Positions 37,692 through 46,836 of a DNA stretch of 64,000 nucleotides are shown piece by piece. Both the position numbers and the translations under genes were made by a program. Each line of letters opens with the position of its first letter. Within the stretch, counting starts at the first letter, position 1. The DNA lies in NCBI RefSeq assembly GCF_001888185.1, contig NZ_CP016364.1, positions 3,038,001-3,102,000 of the forward strand, given 5' to 3'. This DNA is from Phaeobacter porticola (GTDB lineage Bacteria; Pseudomonadota; Alphaproteobacteria; Rhodobacterales; Rhodobacteraceae). The notes below the pieces were generated by a model. That model made no database searches and had not been told where the DNA came from. It worked only from the letters and a program-made list of their open reading frames with translations.

Positions 37692-38009
37692 ATGACCGTT
37701 GACCTCACATCGATGTCGCGAAAAGAGCTTTTGGAATTGCAGACGGGCGTCGAAAAAGCACTAAAGGACGCAGAGCAGCGTGAGCGTATCGAAGCGCTTA
37801 AAGCGGCGGAAGAAGCTGCCGCAAGATTTGGTTTTTCTCTGGACGAGATTGCTGGCAGTGGTCGGACCACCACAAAGAAAACTAAAGCCGCTCCGAAATA
37901 CCGCAACCCTCAGAACCCAGAAGAAACCTGGACGGGCCGGGGTCGCAAACCCCATTGGGTGCACGCAGCGCTAACGTCGGGTGTTGATATTTCCGACTTG
38001 GAAATCTGA
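37692..38009 (+). CDS. H-NS family nucleoid protein (HvrA/Spb-like)
   Basis: 105-aa DNA-binding protein. N-terminal coiled-coil oligomerisation region LLELQTGVEKALKDAEQRER and C-terminal AT-hook-like H-NS motif NPQNPEETWTGRGRKPHWV. The linker is Lys/Thr-rich (GRTTTKKTKAA). Likely a nucleoid organiser and silencer; in Rhodobacter, relatives HvrA and Spb regulate photosynthesis genes. I prefer the ATG at 37692 (GGAGAAG upstream) to in-frame starts at 37668 and 37680. A perfect inverted repeat lies just upstream. Confidence 0.88.
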   Translation: MTVDLTSMSRKELLELQTGVEKALKDAEQRERIEALKAAEEAAARFGFSLDEIAGSGRTTTKKTKAAPKYRNPQNPEETWTGRGRKPHWVHAALTSGVDISDLEI

Positions 38010-38032
38010 ATTCCAATAGTTGAGGATTTAGA

Positions 38033-38737
38033 ATGACTGTTCATATCGGAGCCACCAAAGGCGACATTGCCGAAACAGTTTTGTTGCCAGGGGATCCCTA
38101 TCGCGCAAAATGGGCAGCTGAGACATTTTTGCAGGATGTACGCCTCGTAAATGAGGTACGCGGCATGCTGGGATACACCGGCACCTGGAACGGCCACCCT
38201 GTCACCGTTCAAGGCAGCGGTATGGGAATGCCCTCGCTGTCGATCTACGTCAATGAATTGATCCGCGATTATGGTGCAAAAACACTGATCCGCATCGGCT
38301 CTTGTGGTGGGATGCAGGATAAGGTGAAAATCCGCGATGTCATCCTTGCAATGACGGCGACAACGCTCAGCTCACCATCGCGCGGGATTTTTAAGGAAGT
38401 GAATTACGCGCCCTGCGCCGATTGGTCTCTCCTTCAGGCAGCAGTAAAGGCCGCTGAAACCCGATCGCTCAACCCGCATGTCGGCGGCATCTATTCCTCT
38501 GATGTCTTTTACGATGAACGCCCAGACCTAAACGAACAGATGGTTCGGCACGGGATTTTGGGTGTCGAGATGGAGGCAGCAGAGCTTTATACTCTGGCGG
38601 CACGCTATGATTGTCGTGCACTGGCGGTGCTGACCGTGTCCGATCACCTCGGCACCGGCGAGGCGCTGCCCTCGGATCAGCGCGAGCGCAGCTTTGGTGA
38701 CATGGTTGAAATCGCTCTTGAAGCGGCTATTGCTTAA
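38033..38737 (+). CDS. deoD: Purine-nucleoside phosphorylase (DeoD type)
   Basis: 234-aa hexameric bacterial purine-nucleoside phosphorylase, cleaving (deoxy)purine nucleosides with phosphate. [24 protein letters not shown] at the start, [26 protein letters not shown] (phosphate site), [14 protein letters not shown] (Glu ligand) and [10 protein letters not shown] with the catalytic Asp. Lies 23 bp after the H-NS-like gene and may share its transcript. Could work with the BMP importer if that carries nucleosides. Confidence 0.94.
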   Translation: MTVHIGATKGDIAETVLLPGDPYRAKWAAETFLQDVRLVNEVRGMLGYTGTWNGHPVTVQGSGMGMPSLSIYVNELIRDYGAKTLIRIGSCGGMQDKVKIRDVILAMTATTLSSPSRGIFKEVNYAPCADWSLLQAAVKAAETRSLNPHVGGIYSSDVFYDERPDLNEQMVRHGILGVEMEAAELYTLAARYDCRALAVLTVSDHLGTGEALPSDQRERSFGDMVEIALEAAIA

Positions 38738-38763
38738 GCAGTTGGAATCGAAGCACAAGCAAT

Positions 38764-38800
38764 GAGAAAAGGCAGTGCAGACCGGGCTGCCTTTTCTCCT
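38764..38800. terminator. Bidirectional hairpin between deoD and the DUF1989 gene
   Basis: GAGAAAAGGCAG (38764-38775), 11-base loop, CTGCCTTTTCTC (38787-38798). Perfect 12-bp stem in the gap between convergent genes, with A-rich and T-rich ends that can serve either strand. Confidence 0.8.
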
Positions 38801-38817
38801 TTCAACCCGATTATCTT

Positions 38818-39693
38818 TCAGCCGCGTCCATGGCTGCGATTATAGCCATTCTGCTTCGGCGACTGCCAACCAGAGAGCGCCTCGGTTTCAGGCGCGAACA
38901 CCTCAACCAGCAGAGGGTGGCAGCGGGCGGTATCACTGGTGTGCTCAGCTCCACAATCTCCACCCGGACAGGCACTAAGCGCACCAAGCAGATCGATTTC
39001 TGCAAAGAACTCCAGATAATCTCCCGGCCGTACCGGGCTTGCCTTCATGAAGTACTGACCCGTGTTGCGGGTAAATCCAGTGCACATAAAGACGTTCAAA
39101 ACATCATGTATATGCGGTTCAGCCTCTGAGAGAGACATCCCCAAGTGATCCGCTAAAGCGCGGGTCAGATTGGAATGGCAACAATGATGATAGTGTTCAC
39201 CTGATAGCAGATTTCCGGTGTAGGGGTCACAGCGGGTGCCAATAACATCGTGAACCGATCCACCATATTGATCTATGCCATACCAGCCCAGCGTATCAGA
39301 AATTATGGTCGCCATCGGACGCAGGTGCGGCAGGCTGCTCCATAGCTGTTCCCCTGTTGTGACATGGGTGCCATGCAGCGCCCGTGTCTTGCCCGAAAAG
39401 AACCGCTCGCTAAGATCGTTCATGTTCCACAGGTTGAGATCACCCACCTGAGGCCCCTCAACCGACGTGATCCGAAAAAACTGACCCGCAGGCACGGTAA
39501 AACAGGAAGCTTCTCGAGGCTTCACCAGAACCTCATCCATTTTTTGCGCCGTTTCGCGCGCTGCCTGATAGGTGGCCAGGTTCGGTTGAGGCAATGTTTC
39601 ATTAGGATAACAGATAACCGGCGCAACCGCGCGCCGGCGGTCGGCATCTGCTGGAGTTGGCGTGTTCACCTGGGATGATGGGATCTCGGACAT
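38818..39693 (-). CDS. DUF1989 / urea-carboxylase-associated family protein
   Basis: 291-aa protein of the DUF1989 family seen next to urea amidolyase and amine-utilisation genes. Visible landmarks are PAGQFFRITSVEGPQVGDLNLWN, the His/Cys-rich segment GEHYHHCCHSNLTRAL, which could bind a metal, and FMCTGFTRNTGQYFMKASP. No reaction is established for this stand-alone form. The ATG at 39693 (GGAAGG upstream) is chosen over 39762. It follows the decarboxylase gene by 102 bp on the same strand, suggesting a link with polyamine or amino-acid amine metabolism. Confidence 0.82.
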   Translation of the reverse strand: MSEIPSSQVNTPTPADADRRRAVAPVICYPNETLPQPNLATYQAARETAQKMDEVLVKPREASCFTVPAGQFFRITSVEGPQVGDLNLWNMNDLSERFFSGKTRALHGTHVTTGEQLWSSLPHLRPMATIISDTLGWYGIDQYGGSVHDVIGTRCDPYTGNLLSGEHYHHCCHSNLTRALADHLGMSLSEAEPHIHDVLNVFMCTGFTRNTGQYFMKASPVRPGDYLEFFAEIDLLGALSACPGGDCGAEHTSDTARCHPLLVEVFAPETEALSGWQSPKQNGYNRSHGRG

Positions 39694-39795
39694 GGCGCAA
39701 ACCTTCCTATTGTTTGCGCCATCAAAACCCGAGTTACCGGTGGGAACAAGCTGTTGTTCCACACCCTACCCTGTTCGCCGATCAAACCCACGAGA

Positions 39796-40971
39796 TCAGA
39801 TCACCACCACATCAAGCGGTGGGAACCCGTTAAAGCCGACAGAAGCATAGGTCGTTGTATAGGCACCACAGGAATGGATCACCACACGGTCGCCTGACTT
39901 CAGCTCCAGCGGCATTTGATACAGCTGCTTTTCATAAAGCACATCAGCACTGTCACAAGACGGGCCTGCCAGGATGCAAGGACCGGCCTGCTCATCGCTA
40001 TGATCTGTGGTGATCCGGTAGCGGATCGCTTCGTCCATAGTCTCCGCCAAACCCGAGAATTTGCCGATGTCCAGATAAACCCAGCGATGCAGATCATTCG
40101 CATCCTTGCGTGACACAAGTAACACTTCTGCTGCAATTGCGCCGGCCTCGGCCACCAGACCGCGGCCCGGCTCGGCCATGATCTCGACTGCGTCGGGGAA
40201 GCGAGCGTTGACCAATGCCATGACCTCTTGCGCATAGCGGTTGGGTTCCATCACTTCGCTGCCATAACTGGCCGGGAAGCCCCCACCAATGTTCAACAGC
40301 GTCAACGCATGACTCCCGGCCTTGGCCATCTGCCAGACTTTGGCCACCTGATCCAATGTGTCTGCCCACATCTGTGGCTCACGGGTTTGCGAGCCGACGT
40401 GGAATGACAGCCCAGATACCACCAAGCCCAGTTCACGGGCACGGTCCATTAGACTAAGCGCCATCGTGGCGGAGCACCCAAATTTTCGGCTGAGAGGCCA
40501 GTCGGCCCCGGTCGCCTCGACCAGCAAGCGGATGCAGACACGGGCCCCTGGTGCATGTACGGCCATTTTGTCCAGCTCGGCCAAGGCATCAACCGCGAAA
40601 TGGGTGATCCCGATCTCATGGGCAAAGGCGATATCGGCAGGCCGTTTGATCGTGTTGCCAAAAGAAATCTGGCTAGGTTTTGCACCTGCCGCCAGACACA
40701 TCTCGATCTCTGCGCGACTAGCAGCGTCAAAATTCGCCCCCATACGGGTCAACCGGCGCAGAATCTGCGGCTCCGGATTGGCTTTCACGGCGTAGTGGAT
40801 GCGGGCACGTCCCAGGCCTTGAGCCAGGGCGACGTATTGCCGGGCAACGGCTTGGCTGTCGATCACCAGTGTCGGACGGTCAAACGCATTCTGTGCAATG
40901 TACAACAGGTGGCGCGAAACGGGGACAATAGAATTACGACGGGCAAGTTGCCCGGTTACGTTTGCGTTCAT
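39796..40971 (-). CDS. Ornithine/lysine decarboxylase (alanine-racemase-fold, PLP)
   Basis: 391-aa eukaryote-type (fold III) decarboxylase that makes putrescine and/or cadaverine. The PLP lysine is in RIHYAVKANPEPQILRRL, the phosphate-binding glycines in LLNIGGGFPASY, the pocket Glu in EIMAEPGRGLVAEAG and the partner-subunit Cys in GPSCDSADVL. Substrate preference between ornithine and lysine cannot be settled by eye. Of several in-frame starts I choose the ATG at 40971, six bases after GGAG. A long leader with a small upstream ORF precedes it. Confidence 0.9.
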   Translation of the reverse strand: MNANVTGQLARRNSIVPVSRHLLYIAQNAFDRPTLVIDSQAVARQYVALAQGLGRARIHYAVKANPEPQILRRLTRMGANFDAASRAEIEMCLAAGAKPSQISFGNTIKRPADIAFAHEIGITHFAVDALAELDKMAVHAPGARVCIRLLVEATGADWPLSRKFGCSATMALSLMDRARELGLVVSGLSFHVGSQTREPQMWADTLDQVAKVWQMAKAGSHALTLLNIGGGFPASYGSEVMEPNRYAQEVMALVNARFPDAVEIMAEPGRGLVAEAGAIAAEVLLVSRKDANDLHRWVYLDIGKFSGLAETMDEAIRYRITTDHSDEQAGPCILAGPSCDSADVLYEKQLYQMPLELKSGDRVVIHSCGAYTTTYASVGFNGFPPLDVVVI

Positions 40972-40977
40972 GGTCAT

Positions 40978-41145
40978 CTCCAAAAGACCCGGCCATCTAT
41001 GACCGCTCACTTCAATCAGAGACGTTACCGTCGCTACGTAACCATGGGGGAGAACCCTTGGGACAGAGGCGCGTGCGTTGGCGTCTATGCGCCATATCCA
41101 CCAAAGCCCTGAGTCGATCAAGTGTTATTTACGCTTAATCCGTCA
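40978..41145 (-). promoter_or_regulatory. Structured leader of the decarboxylase gene (speF-like candidate)
   Basis: The region between the likely promoter and the decarboxylase start is about 170 bases and gene-free apart from a short uORF. It contains small hairpins, for example GGCG-CATAGA-CGCC and GTTAC-GTAGCGACG-GTAAC. The position matches the speF leader RNA known upstream of alphaproteobacterial ornithine decarboxylase genes. I recognise it by location and general look only, not by a covariance match. Confidence 0.5.
41012..41095 (-). CDS. Arg-rich upstream ORF in the decarboxylase leader
   Basis: A 27-codon frame starting at ATG 41095, beginning MAHRRQRTRLCPKG and ending in TGA at 41012, 41 bases before the decarboxylase start. 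A GGTGG sits just upstream. Four of the first nine residues are Arg. In enterobacteria a leader peptide (SpeFL) senses ornithine to control speF; this could be an independent analogue. Translation is unproven. Confidence 0.35.
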   Translation of the reverse strand: MAHRRQRTRLCPKGSPPWLRSDGNVSD

Positions 41146-41212
41146 ACTTATACGTAATTTTAACCCTTACTGAATCAACGCAGATTTTCATCATTGAGGG
41201 CAAGGTTTGCCA

Positions 41213-41422
41213 CTATCTGGTGTCCCCATCTGGCGCGCCGAACCGAAGGCAGGTCGACGGTACTGCCGCTCCCAGCTGAACAGCGCCGCAGGCGGCACAG
41301 CGCCACTGGTCTGCTGCCCGTTCCTGCCGCCACCGGCAGTGACGGCTAAGGTTTGAGGTTTTGTGACGCCAGAGAAAATAACCAAAGACGCCCATCAAAA
41401 GAAGCAGGATCAACACTGGCAT
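41213..41422 (-). CDS. Small membrane-anchored Cys-rich protein
   Basis: 69-aa hypothetical protein. One N-terminal membrane helix (LILLLLMGVFGYFLWR), then a basic stretch RHCRWRQERAADQWRCAACGAVQ with a C-x(13)-C-x2-C arrangement that resembles half a zinc ribbon. I recall similar short proteins in roseobacters but cannot name a function. No strong ribosome site is seen. Confidence 0.55.
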   Translation of the reverse strand: MPVLILLLLMGVFGYFLWRHKTSNLSRHCRWRQERAADQWRCAACGAVQLGAAVPSTCLRFGAPDGDTR

Positions 41423-41489
41423 GCCATCTGTCTACCCTTCGGCCATCGCAATCGCAATCACAGCAAATATCTTACTGCGTTACCTAAGG

Positions 41490-41690
41490 TTAGGCCGCAG
41501 CATAATAATCTACAGCACCCTCGGTCGATGTAACCGCATCCGGAGAGAGCTGGCTTAAGCGTGGTTCCGGAGTATAGTAAGCCCAGGCTTGATCCAGATG
41601 GGCAAGCGCCTCTGCAGCACAGTTAGCGGATAAGATTGTTGAAACACATGCGACGACCGAACTGGTCTGTCTTGCTGGTTGGTGGGTCAT
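41490..41690 (-). CDS. Small hypothetical protein (66 aa)
   Basis: Short reading frame from ATG 41690 with a very good AGGAG site seven bases upstream, which is the main evidence. The product MTHQPARQTSSVVACVSTIL... has a weakly hydrophobic N-terminal third that might be a signal peptide (ending near ANCAAEA), then an acidic, Tyr-containing tail ending VDYYAAA. No family recognised. Lies alone between the other small gene and the ZIP transporter. Confidence 0.5.
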   Translation of the reverse strand: MTHQPARQTSSVVACVSTILSANCAAEALAHLDQAWAYYTPEPRLSQLSPDAVTSTEGAVDYYAAA

Positions 41691-41836
41691 TTGATCGCTC
41701 CTGCTCAGGATGAGTATCTCTCCCTCTTTCTCAAATGTAGCCCCTCGCGTCACCTTGCACACCACGCATCTGAGCAACGACGCCATGCGCCCTGCGCAAC
41801 CCGTTCGAGCGCAGGCAAGCGCTACGGAAACCGCAC

Positions 41837-42583
41837 TTACCCCAACATCAGATTTCCAGCCAATCCCAGCGCAAAACCAGCAACAGCCCCAAGTGCCGAC
41901 CAGTTGCAGCCAGAAGTATGGGCCTTGGGCGCGATATCCTGAAACAGCAAATACAGGATGCCCCCAGCGGCAAATATCATAATACCCCCAAGTAGTTCAG
42001 GCAGGTTCGCCATCCAGGCAAGCCCGATCAATGCACATATCGGGCCCAGCGCAGCCAACCCCAGAAACACCAGTAGTAGATGCCAAATTGGTCGATCATC
42101 GTGCCACAACTCCCTGAACGCAGCGAAGCCCTCGGGCAAGTTTTGCAGGAAAATCATAATCGCTAGTAAAGTAGCAGTTGCACGGTCATGAACAAGCATG
42201 GCTCCCAGCGCCAGCGCCTCGGGCAGAAAATCCAGCACCATCGCGAGCAGCAACGCACCGCTACCGCCAACCCGGTCCATGATTGTATCAACCCAGGCGA
42301 AAAATACCCCACCTGCCACCAACAGTCCCAACGCCAGTGCTGGCGACAGGGCCTTTGCCCCTTCAGGGACAAGCACCAACGCGACAGCGGACAGCAAAGC
42401 GCCACCACCAAACGCCGTCACCGCATGAAGAACCCCATCGCGCAGCTTGGCGTTACGAATATGCACCCAGCGCGCCAAAAGACCACCAAGCGGCATCGAG
42501 AGACCAGCAAAACCAGCCAGTAATATCGCTGTCACATAGGGTGTCATTGTAGCATGGTTATGCAGGTCGGGATGCTGTTTCAA
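41837..42583 (-). CDS. ZIP-family metal transporter
   Basis: 248-aa (or 236-aa) inner-membrane protein with about eight hydrophobic segments, related to ZIP zinc/divalent cation importers. The paired helices carry LDFLPEALALGAMLVHDR and IFLQNLPEGFAAFREL, corresponding to the ZIP metal-site helices IV and V. The usual first His of each motif is replaced here by Asp and Gln, so metal choice may differ. Start is uncertain: TTG at 42583 gives an N-terminus with three His (HPDLHNH), ATG at 42547 begins directly at the first helix. Confidence 0.82.
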   Translation of the reverse strand: MKQHPDLHNHATMTPYVTAILLAGFAGLSMPLGGLLARWVHIRNAKLRDGVLHAVTAFGGGALLSAVALVLVPEGAKALSPALALGLLVAGGVFFAWVDTIMDRVGGSGALLLAMVLDFLPEALALGAMLVHDRATATLLAIMIFLQNLPEGFAAFRELWHDDRPIWHLLLVFLGLAALGPICALIGLAWMANLPELLGGIMIFAAGGILYLLFQDIAPKAHTSGCNWSALGAVAGFALGLAGNLMLG

Positions 42584-42600
42584 CCCGTACCAACGGCCAC

Positions 42601-42635
42601 AATAAAAATCGCCGCCCGAAGTTAGCGGGCGGCGA
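42601..42635 (-). terminator. Terminator of the sdh operon
   Basis: Perfect 10-bp stem TCGCCGCCCG (42609-42618), seven-base loop, CGGGCGGCGA (42626-42635). On the minus strand it is followed by TTTTTATT. Lies 26 bp after the sdhB stop. Confidence 0.9.
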
Positions 42636-42661
42636 CATTCCAGGGCTGTCAGGTCATCAAG

Positions 42662-43441
42662 TTAAACCGCGCGTTCGACCATCATCTGTTTGATGTGCGA
42701 AATTGCCTTTGCGGGGTTCAGGCCCTTTGGGCATGTCTTTGCGCAGTTCATGATGGTGTGGCACCGGTAGAGTTTGAAGGGGTCTTCCAGCTCGTCCAGA
42801 CGCTCGGGCGTGGCCTCATCCCGGCTATCGATGATCCAGCGATATGCGTGCAGCAAAGCGGCTGGCCCAAGATAGCGATCACCGTTCCACCAATAACTTG
42901 GGCAGGACGTCGAACAGGACGCGCACATCACGCACTCATATAGGCCATCCAGTTTCTTGCGATCCTCGATAGACTGCTTCCACTCCTTGGCGGGACGGTT
43001 GGTTTTGGTCTCCAGCCACGGCATGATAGAGGCATGCTGCGCATAGAAATGCGTCAGGTCGGGAATGAGGTCCTTCACCACCGGCATATGCGGCAGCGGG
43101 TAGATCTTCACATCGCCCTTAACCTCATCCAGGCCATAAATGCAGGCCAGCGTATTGATCCCGTCGATGTTCATCGCGCAAGATCCACAAATGCCCTCAC
43201 GGCAAGAGCGGCGGAAGGTCAATGTCGGATCAATCTCATTTTTGATCTTGATGAGCGCGTCCAGAATCATCGGTCCGCATTTGTCCATATCGACAAAATA
43301 GGTATCCACCTGCGGGTTCTTGCCGTCATCCGGATTCCAGCGATAGATGCTGAATTTGCGCACATTGGTTGCGCCTTCGGGCTTGGGCCAGGTTTTACCC
43401 GTGGTGATCTTGGAATTTTTCGGAAGTGCGAATTCGACCAT
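42662..43441 (-). CDS. sdhB: Succinate dehydrogenase iron-sulfur subunit
   Basis: 259-aa subunit with the three Fe-S clusters of complex II. [2Fe-2S] motif [18 protein letters not shown], then [15 protein letters not shown] and [20 protein letters not shown] for the [4Fe-4S] and [3Fe-4S] clusters. I take the ATG at 43441 because the 54-residue in-frame extension upstream has no homology. It is the last gene of the operon, separated from sdhA by an extra gene and 162 bp. Confidence 0.96.
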   Translation of the reverse strand: MVEFALPKNSKITTGKTWPKPEGATNVRKFSIYRWNPDDGKNPQVDTYFVDMDKCGPMILDALIKIKNEIDPTLTFRRSCREGICGSCAMNIDGINTLACIYGLDEVKGDVKIYPLPHMPVVKDLIPDLTHFYAQHASIMPWLETKTNRPAKEWKQSIEDRKKLDGLYECVMCASCSTSCPSYWWNGDRYLGPAALLHAYRWIIDSRDEATPERLDELEDPFKLYRCHTIMNCAKTCPKGLNPAKAISHIKQMMVERAV

Positions 43442-43603
43442 AGATCGTTCTCCTTGCTTAGCTGCCCGCCAACCGCAGGCACGTGGCGCTGCGACGGCAG
43501 GAGATCGGTGAGCTCGTCCCGGCAATTCGGCCGGATCGAGGGTCTGTCGAAGAGGCAACCACAAGGGTCGCAATGGCATCAGCGAAGAGACAGGTGACTG
43601 CAA

Positions 43604-44515
43604 TCATTCCAAGCCCCCCGCTGCAAAAGGTGTGTGTACAGCAAGCTTGGACAACTGCACTGCATCCTGCGGAAACTGACGTTCGAGACAGGCACAAAGC
43701 GCATCATCACGGGCAGCCAAATGCAGGATCGCCTGATACTCAGGATCCTCTGCCATCTGCTGCCAACGCTGATCACTTGCCAGATCAGCCCCCTCGTTTG
43801 TGAAGGGTTCAAACGATGACCCGCCACCATAGGGCTGGATCGCACCAAGCGAATTGTCGAGGCATGGCAGACCAAGCGCGGACAGGCAATCTGCGCGATA
43901 GGCTGCATCGCTGATCCAATCGTCGTAGCAGATCAAAGTGAGTGCCAGCGCCTCTGCATCAGTGGCCAGCTCCAGCATCCTGCGATAGCTGTCGATGGCC
44001 CGCAGAACCACCGAACCGCGATGGGCCAGGGTGACGCCAGAGTTACGCTGTAGTTTTTTCAACAGGGACGCGGACCAGTTCAAGAAACCGCGGATAAGCA
44101 GAATGTCACCATTCAGCAGAGACTCATCCAGATTTCCAGATAAAGGCCGGTCGATACTGAAATCGGACGGGACCGCGTCCTCATACGAGATCAATAGCAG
44201 CCCGCCCTGCTTCATCTTCGCACCAAGCGCCGCCAAATCGCTGCCGTCCTGCCGCGAGAGACGCTGAGCATCATGCTCCACACCACGATGATTAAGAAGC
44301 GGCATCCGGCCCGGTTTGCAATTGTTGAAGAACAGTGCTTTGCCAGCCGGGGCATTGCGCTGCAACCAATTGGCAATCGCGTGATTGCCCGAACGGCGCA
44401 TACCGAACAAACGCAACGCAACATCGGGCTGCCATTCAAGCTCGGGCCAACGCCGGGACGGCGCCATGCCGACCTTATTCGATGGCACCGAAGAGGTTTG
44501 CTCAACAACCATCAT
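43604..44515 (-). CDS. P-loop sulfotransferase-like protein inside the sdh operon
   Basis: 303-aa protein of uncertain role. The segment VALRLFGMRRSGNHAIANWLQR (about 31-52) resembles the 5'-phosphosulfate P-loop of sulfotransferases, and RGFLNWSASLLKKLQ plus later SYRRML could fit the 3'-phosphate region. No signal peptide or membrane helix, so cytosolic. It lies between sdhA and sdhB in the same orientation, with 105 bp to sdhA. I assign only fold-level similarity; the substrate, and any link to complex II, are unknown. Confidence 0.6.
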   Translation of the reverse strand: MMVVEQTSSVPSNKVGMAPSRRWPELEWQPDVALRLFGMRRSGNHAIANWLQRNAPAGKALFFNNCKPGRMPLLNHRGVEHDAQRLSRQDGSDLAALGAKMKQGGLLLISYEDAVPSDFSIDRPLSGNLDESLLNGDILLIRGFLNWSASLLKKLQRNSGVTLAHRGSVVLRAIDSYRRMLELATDAEALALTLICYDDWISDAAYRADCLSALGLPCLDNSLGAIQPYGGGSSFEPFTNEGADLASDQRWQQMAEDPEYQAILHLAARDDALCACLERQFPQDAVQLSKLAVHTPFAAGGLE

Positions 44516-44620
44516 AGCCGTCCTCGCAAACTGAAAACTGCATCCTGGTCACGGCTCTGCGGCCCCCAACGCCGGAGGCCGCATGCCACGAAATATGACA
44601 AGATGCGCAGCATCACGCTC

Positions 44621-46429
44621 TTAGAAAGTCCGTGCCTTGGGCGCGATCTTCTGTTCGCTGATACCACCCTCTGCCTCGGTGGTGAGACGATCGGTTATGA
44701 CTGGGCGATAGGTCAGATCCACCTTATTCCCATCAACACGGCTCACGGTGTGAACACGCCATTTTTCATCGTCGCGGGTTGTAAAATCCTCATGCGCATG
44801 GGCGCCACGGCTTTCCTCGCGCGCCTCGGCACCGACGATGGTTGCCAACGCGTTGGGCATCAGGTTGGTCAGCTCCAGCGTTTCCATCAGGTCCGAGTTC
44901 CAGACCAGCGAACGGTCTGTCACAGCAAGGTCGTCTAATTTGGCCGCAATTGCGGTCATCTTGGTCACCCCTTCGGCCATAGTCTCCGACGTCCGGAACA
45001 CCGCTGCGTCGCCCTGCATCGTGCGCTGCATTTCAAGGCGTAGATCTGCGGTTGAGATACTGCCCTTAGCATGACGCAGCCCGTCGAAACGATCAAAGGC
45101 CTTGTCGATCTGGGACTGGTTCAGCACCGGATTGGCACTGCCGGCGTCCACAACCTTACCCGCACGAATTGCAGCTGCACGGCCAAAGACCACAAGGTCA
45201 ATCAACGAGTTGGAGCCCAGACGGTTGGCACCATGAACCGAAGCACAGCCAGCCTCGCCCACGGCCATGAGGCCTGGCACCACAGCGGTTGGATCATCGG
45301 CGGTTGGGTTCAGCACCTCCCCCCAGTAGTTGGTGGGGATACCGCCCATGTTGTAGTGGACGGTCGGCAGAACCGGGATCGGCTCCTTGGTCACATCCAC
45401 ACCGGCGAAGATCTTTGCAGACTCCGAAATCCCCGGCAGCCGTTCCGCCAGCGCTTCGGATGGTAGGTGGCTGAGGTTCAGGTGAATGTGATCACCATGC
45501 TCCCCGACGCCGCGCCCTTCGCGGATTTCCATGGTCATCGAACGCGAAACATAGTCACGCGGCGCCAGATCCTTATACTGGGGCGCATAGCGCTCCATAA
45601 ACCGTTCGCCTTCGGAGTTGGTCAGATATCCGCCTTCGCCGCGCGCGCCTTCGGTGATCAAGCAGCCTGAGCCATAGATGCCGGTCGGGTGGAACTGAAC
45701 AAATTCCATATCCTGCAATGCAAGGCCTGCGCGGGCCACCATGCCGCCACCGTCACCGGTGCAGGTATGCGCAGAGGTCGCGGAAAAATAAGCACGGCCA
45801 TAACCACCCGTCGCCAGCACCACCATCTTGGCGTTGAAGACATGCATAGTGCCGTCATCCAGTTTCCAACAGACTACACCCTGGCACTGACCTTCATCGG
45901 ACATGATCAGGTCGATGGCGAAATACTCGACATAGAACTCTGCATTGTTCTTCAGCGACTGTCCGTAAAGCGTGTGCAGGATCGCATGGCCGGTCCGGTC
46001 GGCGGCCGCACAGGTCCGCTGTACAGCGGGGCCTTCGCCAAACTCTGTGGTGTGGCCACCAAACGGACGCTGGTAGATCTTGCCTTCTTCGGTCCGCGAG
46101 AACGGCACGCCATAGTGCTCCAACTCATAAACCGCTTTCGGCGCTTCACGGGCCAAATATTCCATCGCATCGGTGTCGCCCAGCCAGTCAGAACCTTTGA
46201 CGGTGTCATACATGTGCCACTGCCAGTGATCCGGGCCCATGTTGGAAAGCGATGCCGCGATGCCACCCTGCGCCGCCACAGTGTGAGAGCGGGTTGGGAA
46301 CACCTTGGTCACACAGGCGGTTCGCAGCCCCTGTTCCGCCATGCCAAGCGTCGCCCGCAAACCTGCACCGCCTGCGCCTACAACAACGACGTCGTATTCG
46401 TGGGTTTCATATTCATATGCTGCTGTCAT
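44621..46429 (-). CDS. sdhA: Succinate dehydrogenase flavoprotein subunit
   Basis: 602-aa catalytic subunit oxidising succinate to fumarate. Dinucleotide site [17 protein letters not shown], covalent-FAD His in [16 protein letters not shown] (about residue 49), [23 protein letters not shown] and [18 protein letters not shown]. The ATG at 46429 has AGGA upstream and is preferred to 46450. Follows sdhD by 24 bp. Confidence 0.97.
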   Translation of the reverse strand: MTAAYEYETHEYDVVVVGAGGAGLRATLGMAEQGLRTACVTKVFPTRSHTVAAQGGIAASLSNMGPDHWQWHMYDTVKGSDWLGDTDAMEYLAREAPKAVYELEHYGVPFSRTEEGKIYQRPFGGHTTEFGEGPAVQRTCAAADRTGHAILHTLYGQSLKNNAEFYVEYFAIDLIMSDEGQCQGVVCWKLDDGTMHVFNAKMVVLATGGYGRAYFSATSAHTCTGDGGGMVARAGLALQDMEFVQFHPTGIYGSGCLITEGARGEGGYLTNSEGERFMERYAPQYKDLAPRDYVSRSMTMEIREGRGVGEHGDHIHLNLSHLPSEALAERLPGISESAKIFAGVDVTKEPIPVLPTVHYNMGGIPTNYWGEVLNPTADDPTAVVPGLMAVGEAGCASVHGANRLGSNSLIDLVVFGRAAAIRAGKVVDAGSANPVLNQSQIDKAFDRFDGLRHAKGSISTADLRLEMQRTMQGDAAVFRTSETMAEGVTKMTAIAAKLDDLAVTDRSLVWNSDLMETLELTNLMPNALATIVGAEAREESRGAHAHEDFTTRDDEKWRVHTVSRVDGNKVDLTYRPVITDRLTTEAEGGISEQKIAPKARTF

Positions 46430-46453
46430 CGTTTTTTCCTTACCGCGCATATT

Positions 46454-46825
46454 CTAAAGGGCGAGTTTAACTAGGGCGAACAGACCCGCCGCGATCAGAG
46501 TGTAGGAAAAAGCAGCAACAATAATGAGAGCCAGCTTTTCCGCAACGCCGTGCATGTAATCCTCAATCGCAGCGTTTGCTTCATGCAACAGGTGCAATGT
46601 GATCACGATCAGGCTCAGCGCCATAACGATGGTCGGGAAGGGACGTGAAAAATAGGCAAAAACTTCTGCTTGGGTGCCCCCCAGCCCATAGCCAAACGTG
46701 AAGATAAAGAGAGGAACTATGGGGACCAGAAGGATCGAGCTGACCATCATTTGCCAGTGATGACGTGTTCCGGATCGCCCTGCACCCAGCCCTTGGGCTC
46801 GTTTGCGGTCAGTCAGATATTTCAT
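46454..46825 (-). CDS. sdhD: Succinate dehydrogenase membrane anchor subunit
   Basis: 123-aa hydrophobic anchor with three membrane helices. The heme/quinone-site region is LIVITLHLLHEANAAIEDYMHG, where His and Tyr/Asp are typical. N-terminal LTDRKRAQGLGAGRSGTRHHW is typical of alphaproteobacterial SdhD. Lies 11 bp after sdhC. Confidence 0.94.
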   Translation of the reverse strand: MKYLTDRKRAQGLGAGRSGTRHHWQMMVSSILLVPIVPLFIFTFGYGLGGTQAEVFAYFSRPFPTIVMALSLIVITLHLLHEANAAIEDYMHGVAEKLALIIVAAFSYTLIAAGLFALVKLAL

Positions 46826-46836
46826 CAGCTCGCTCC

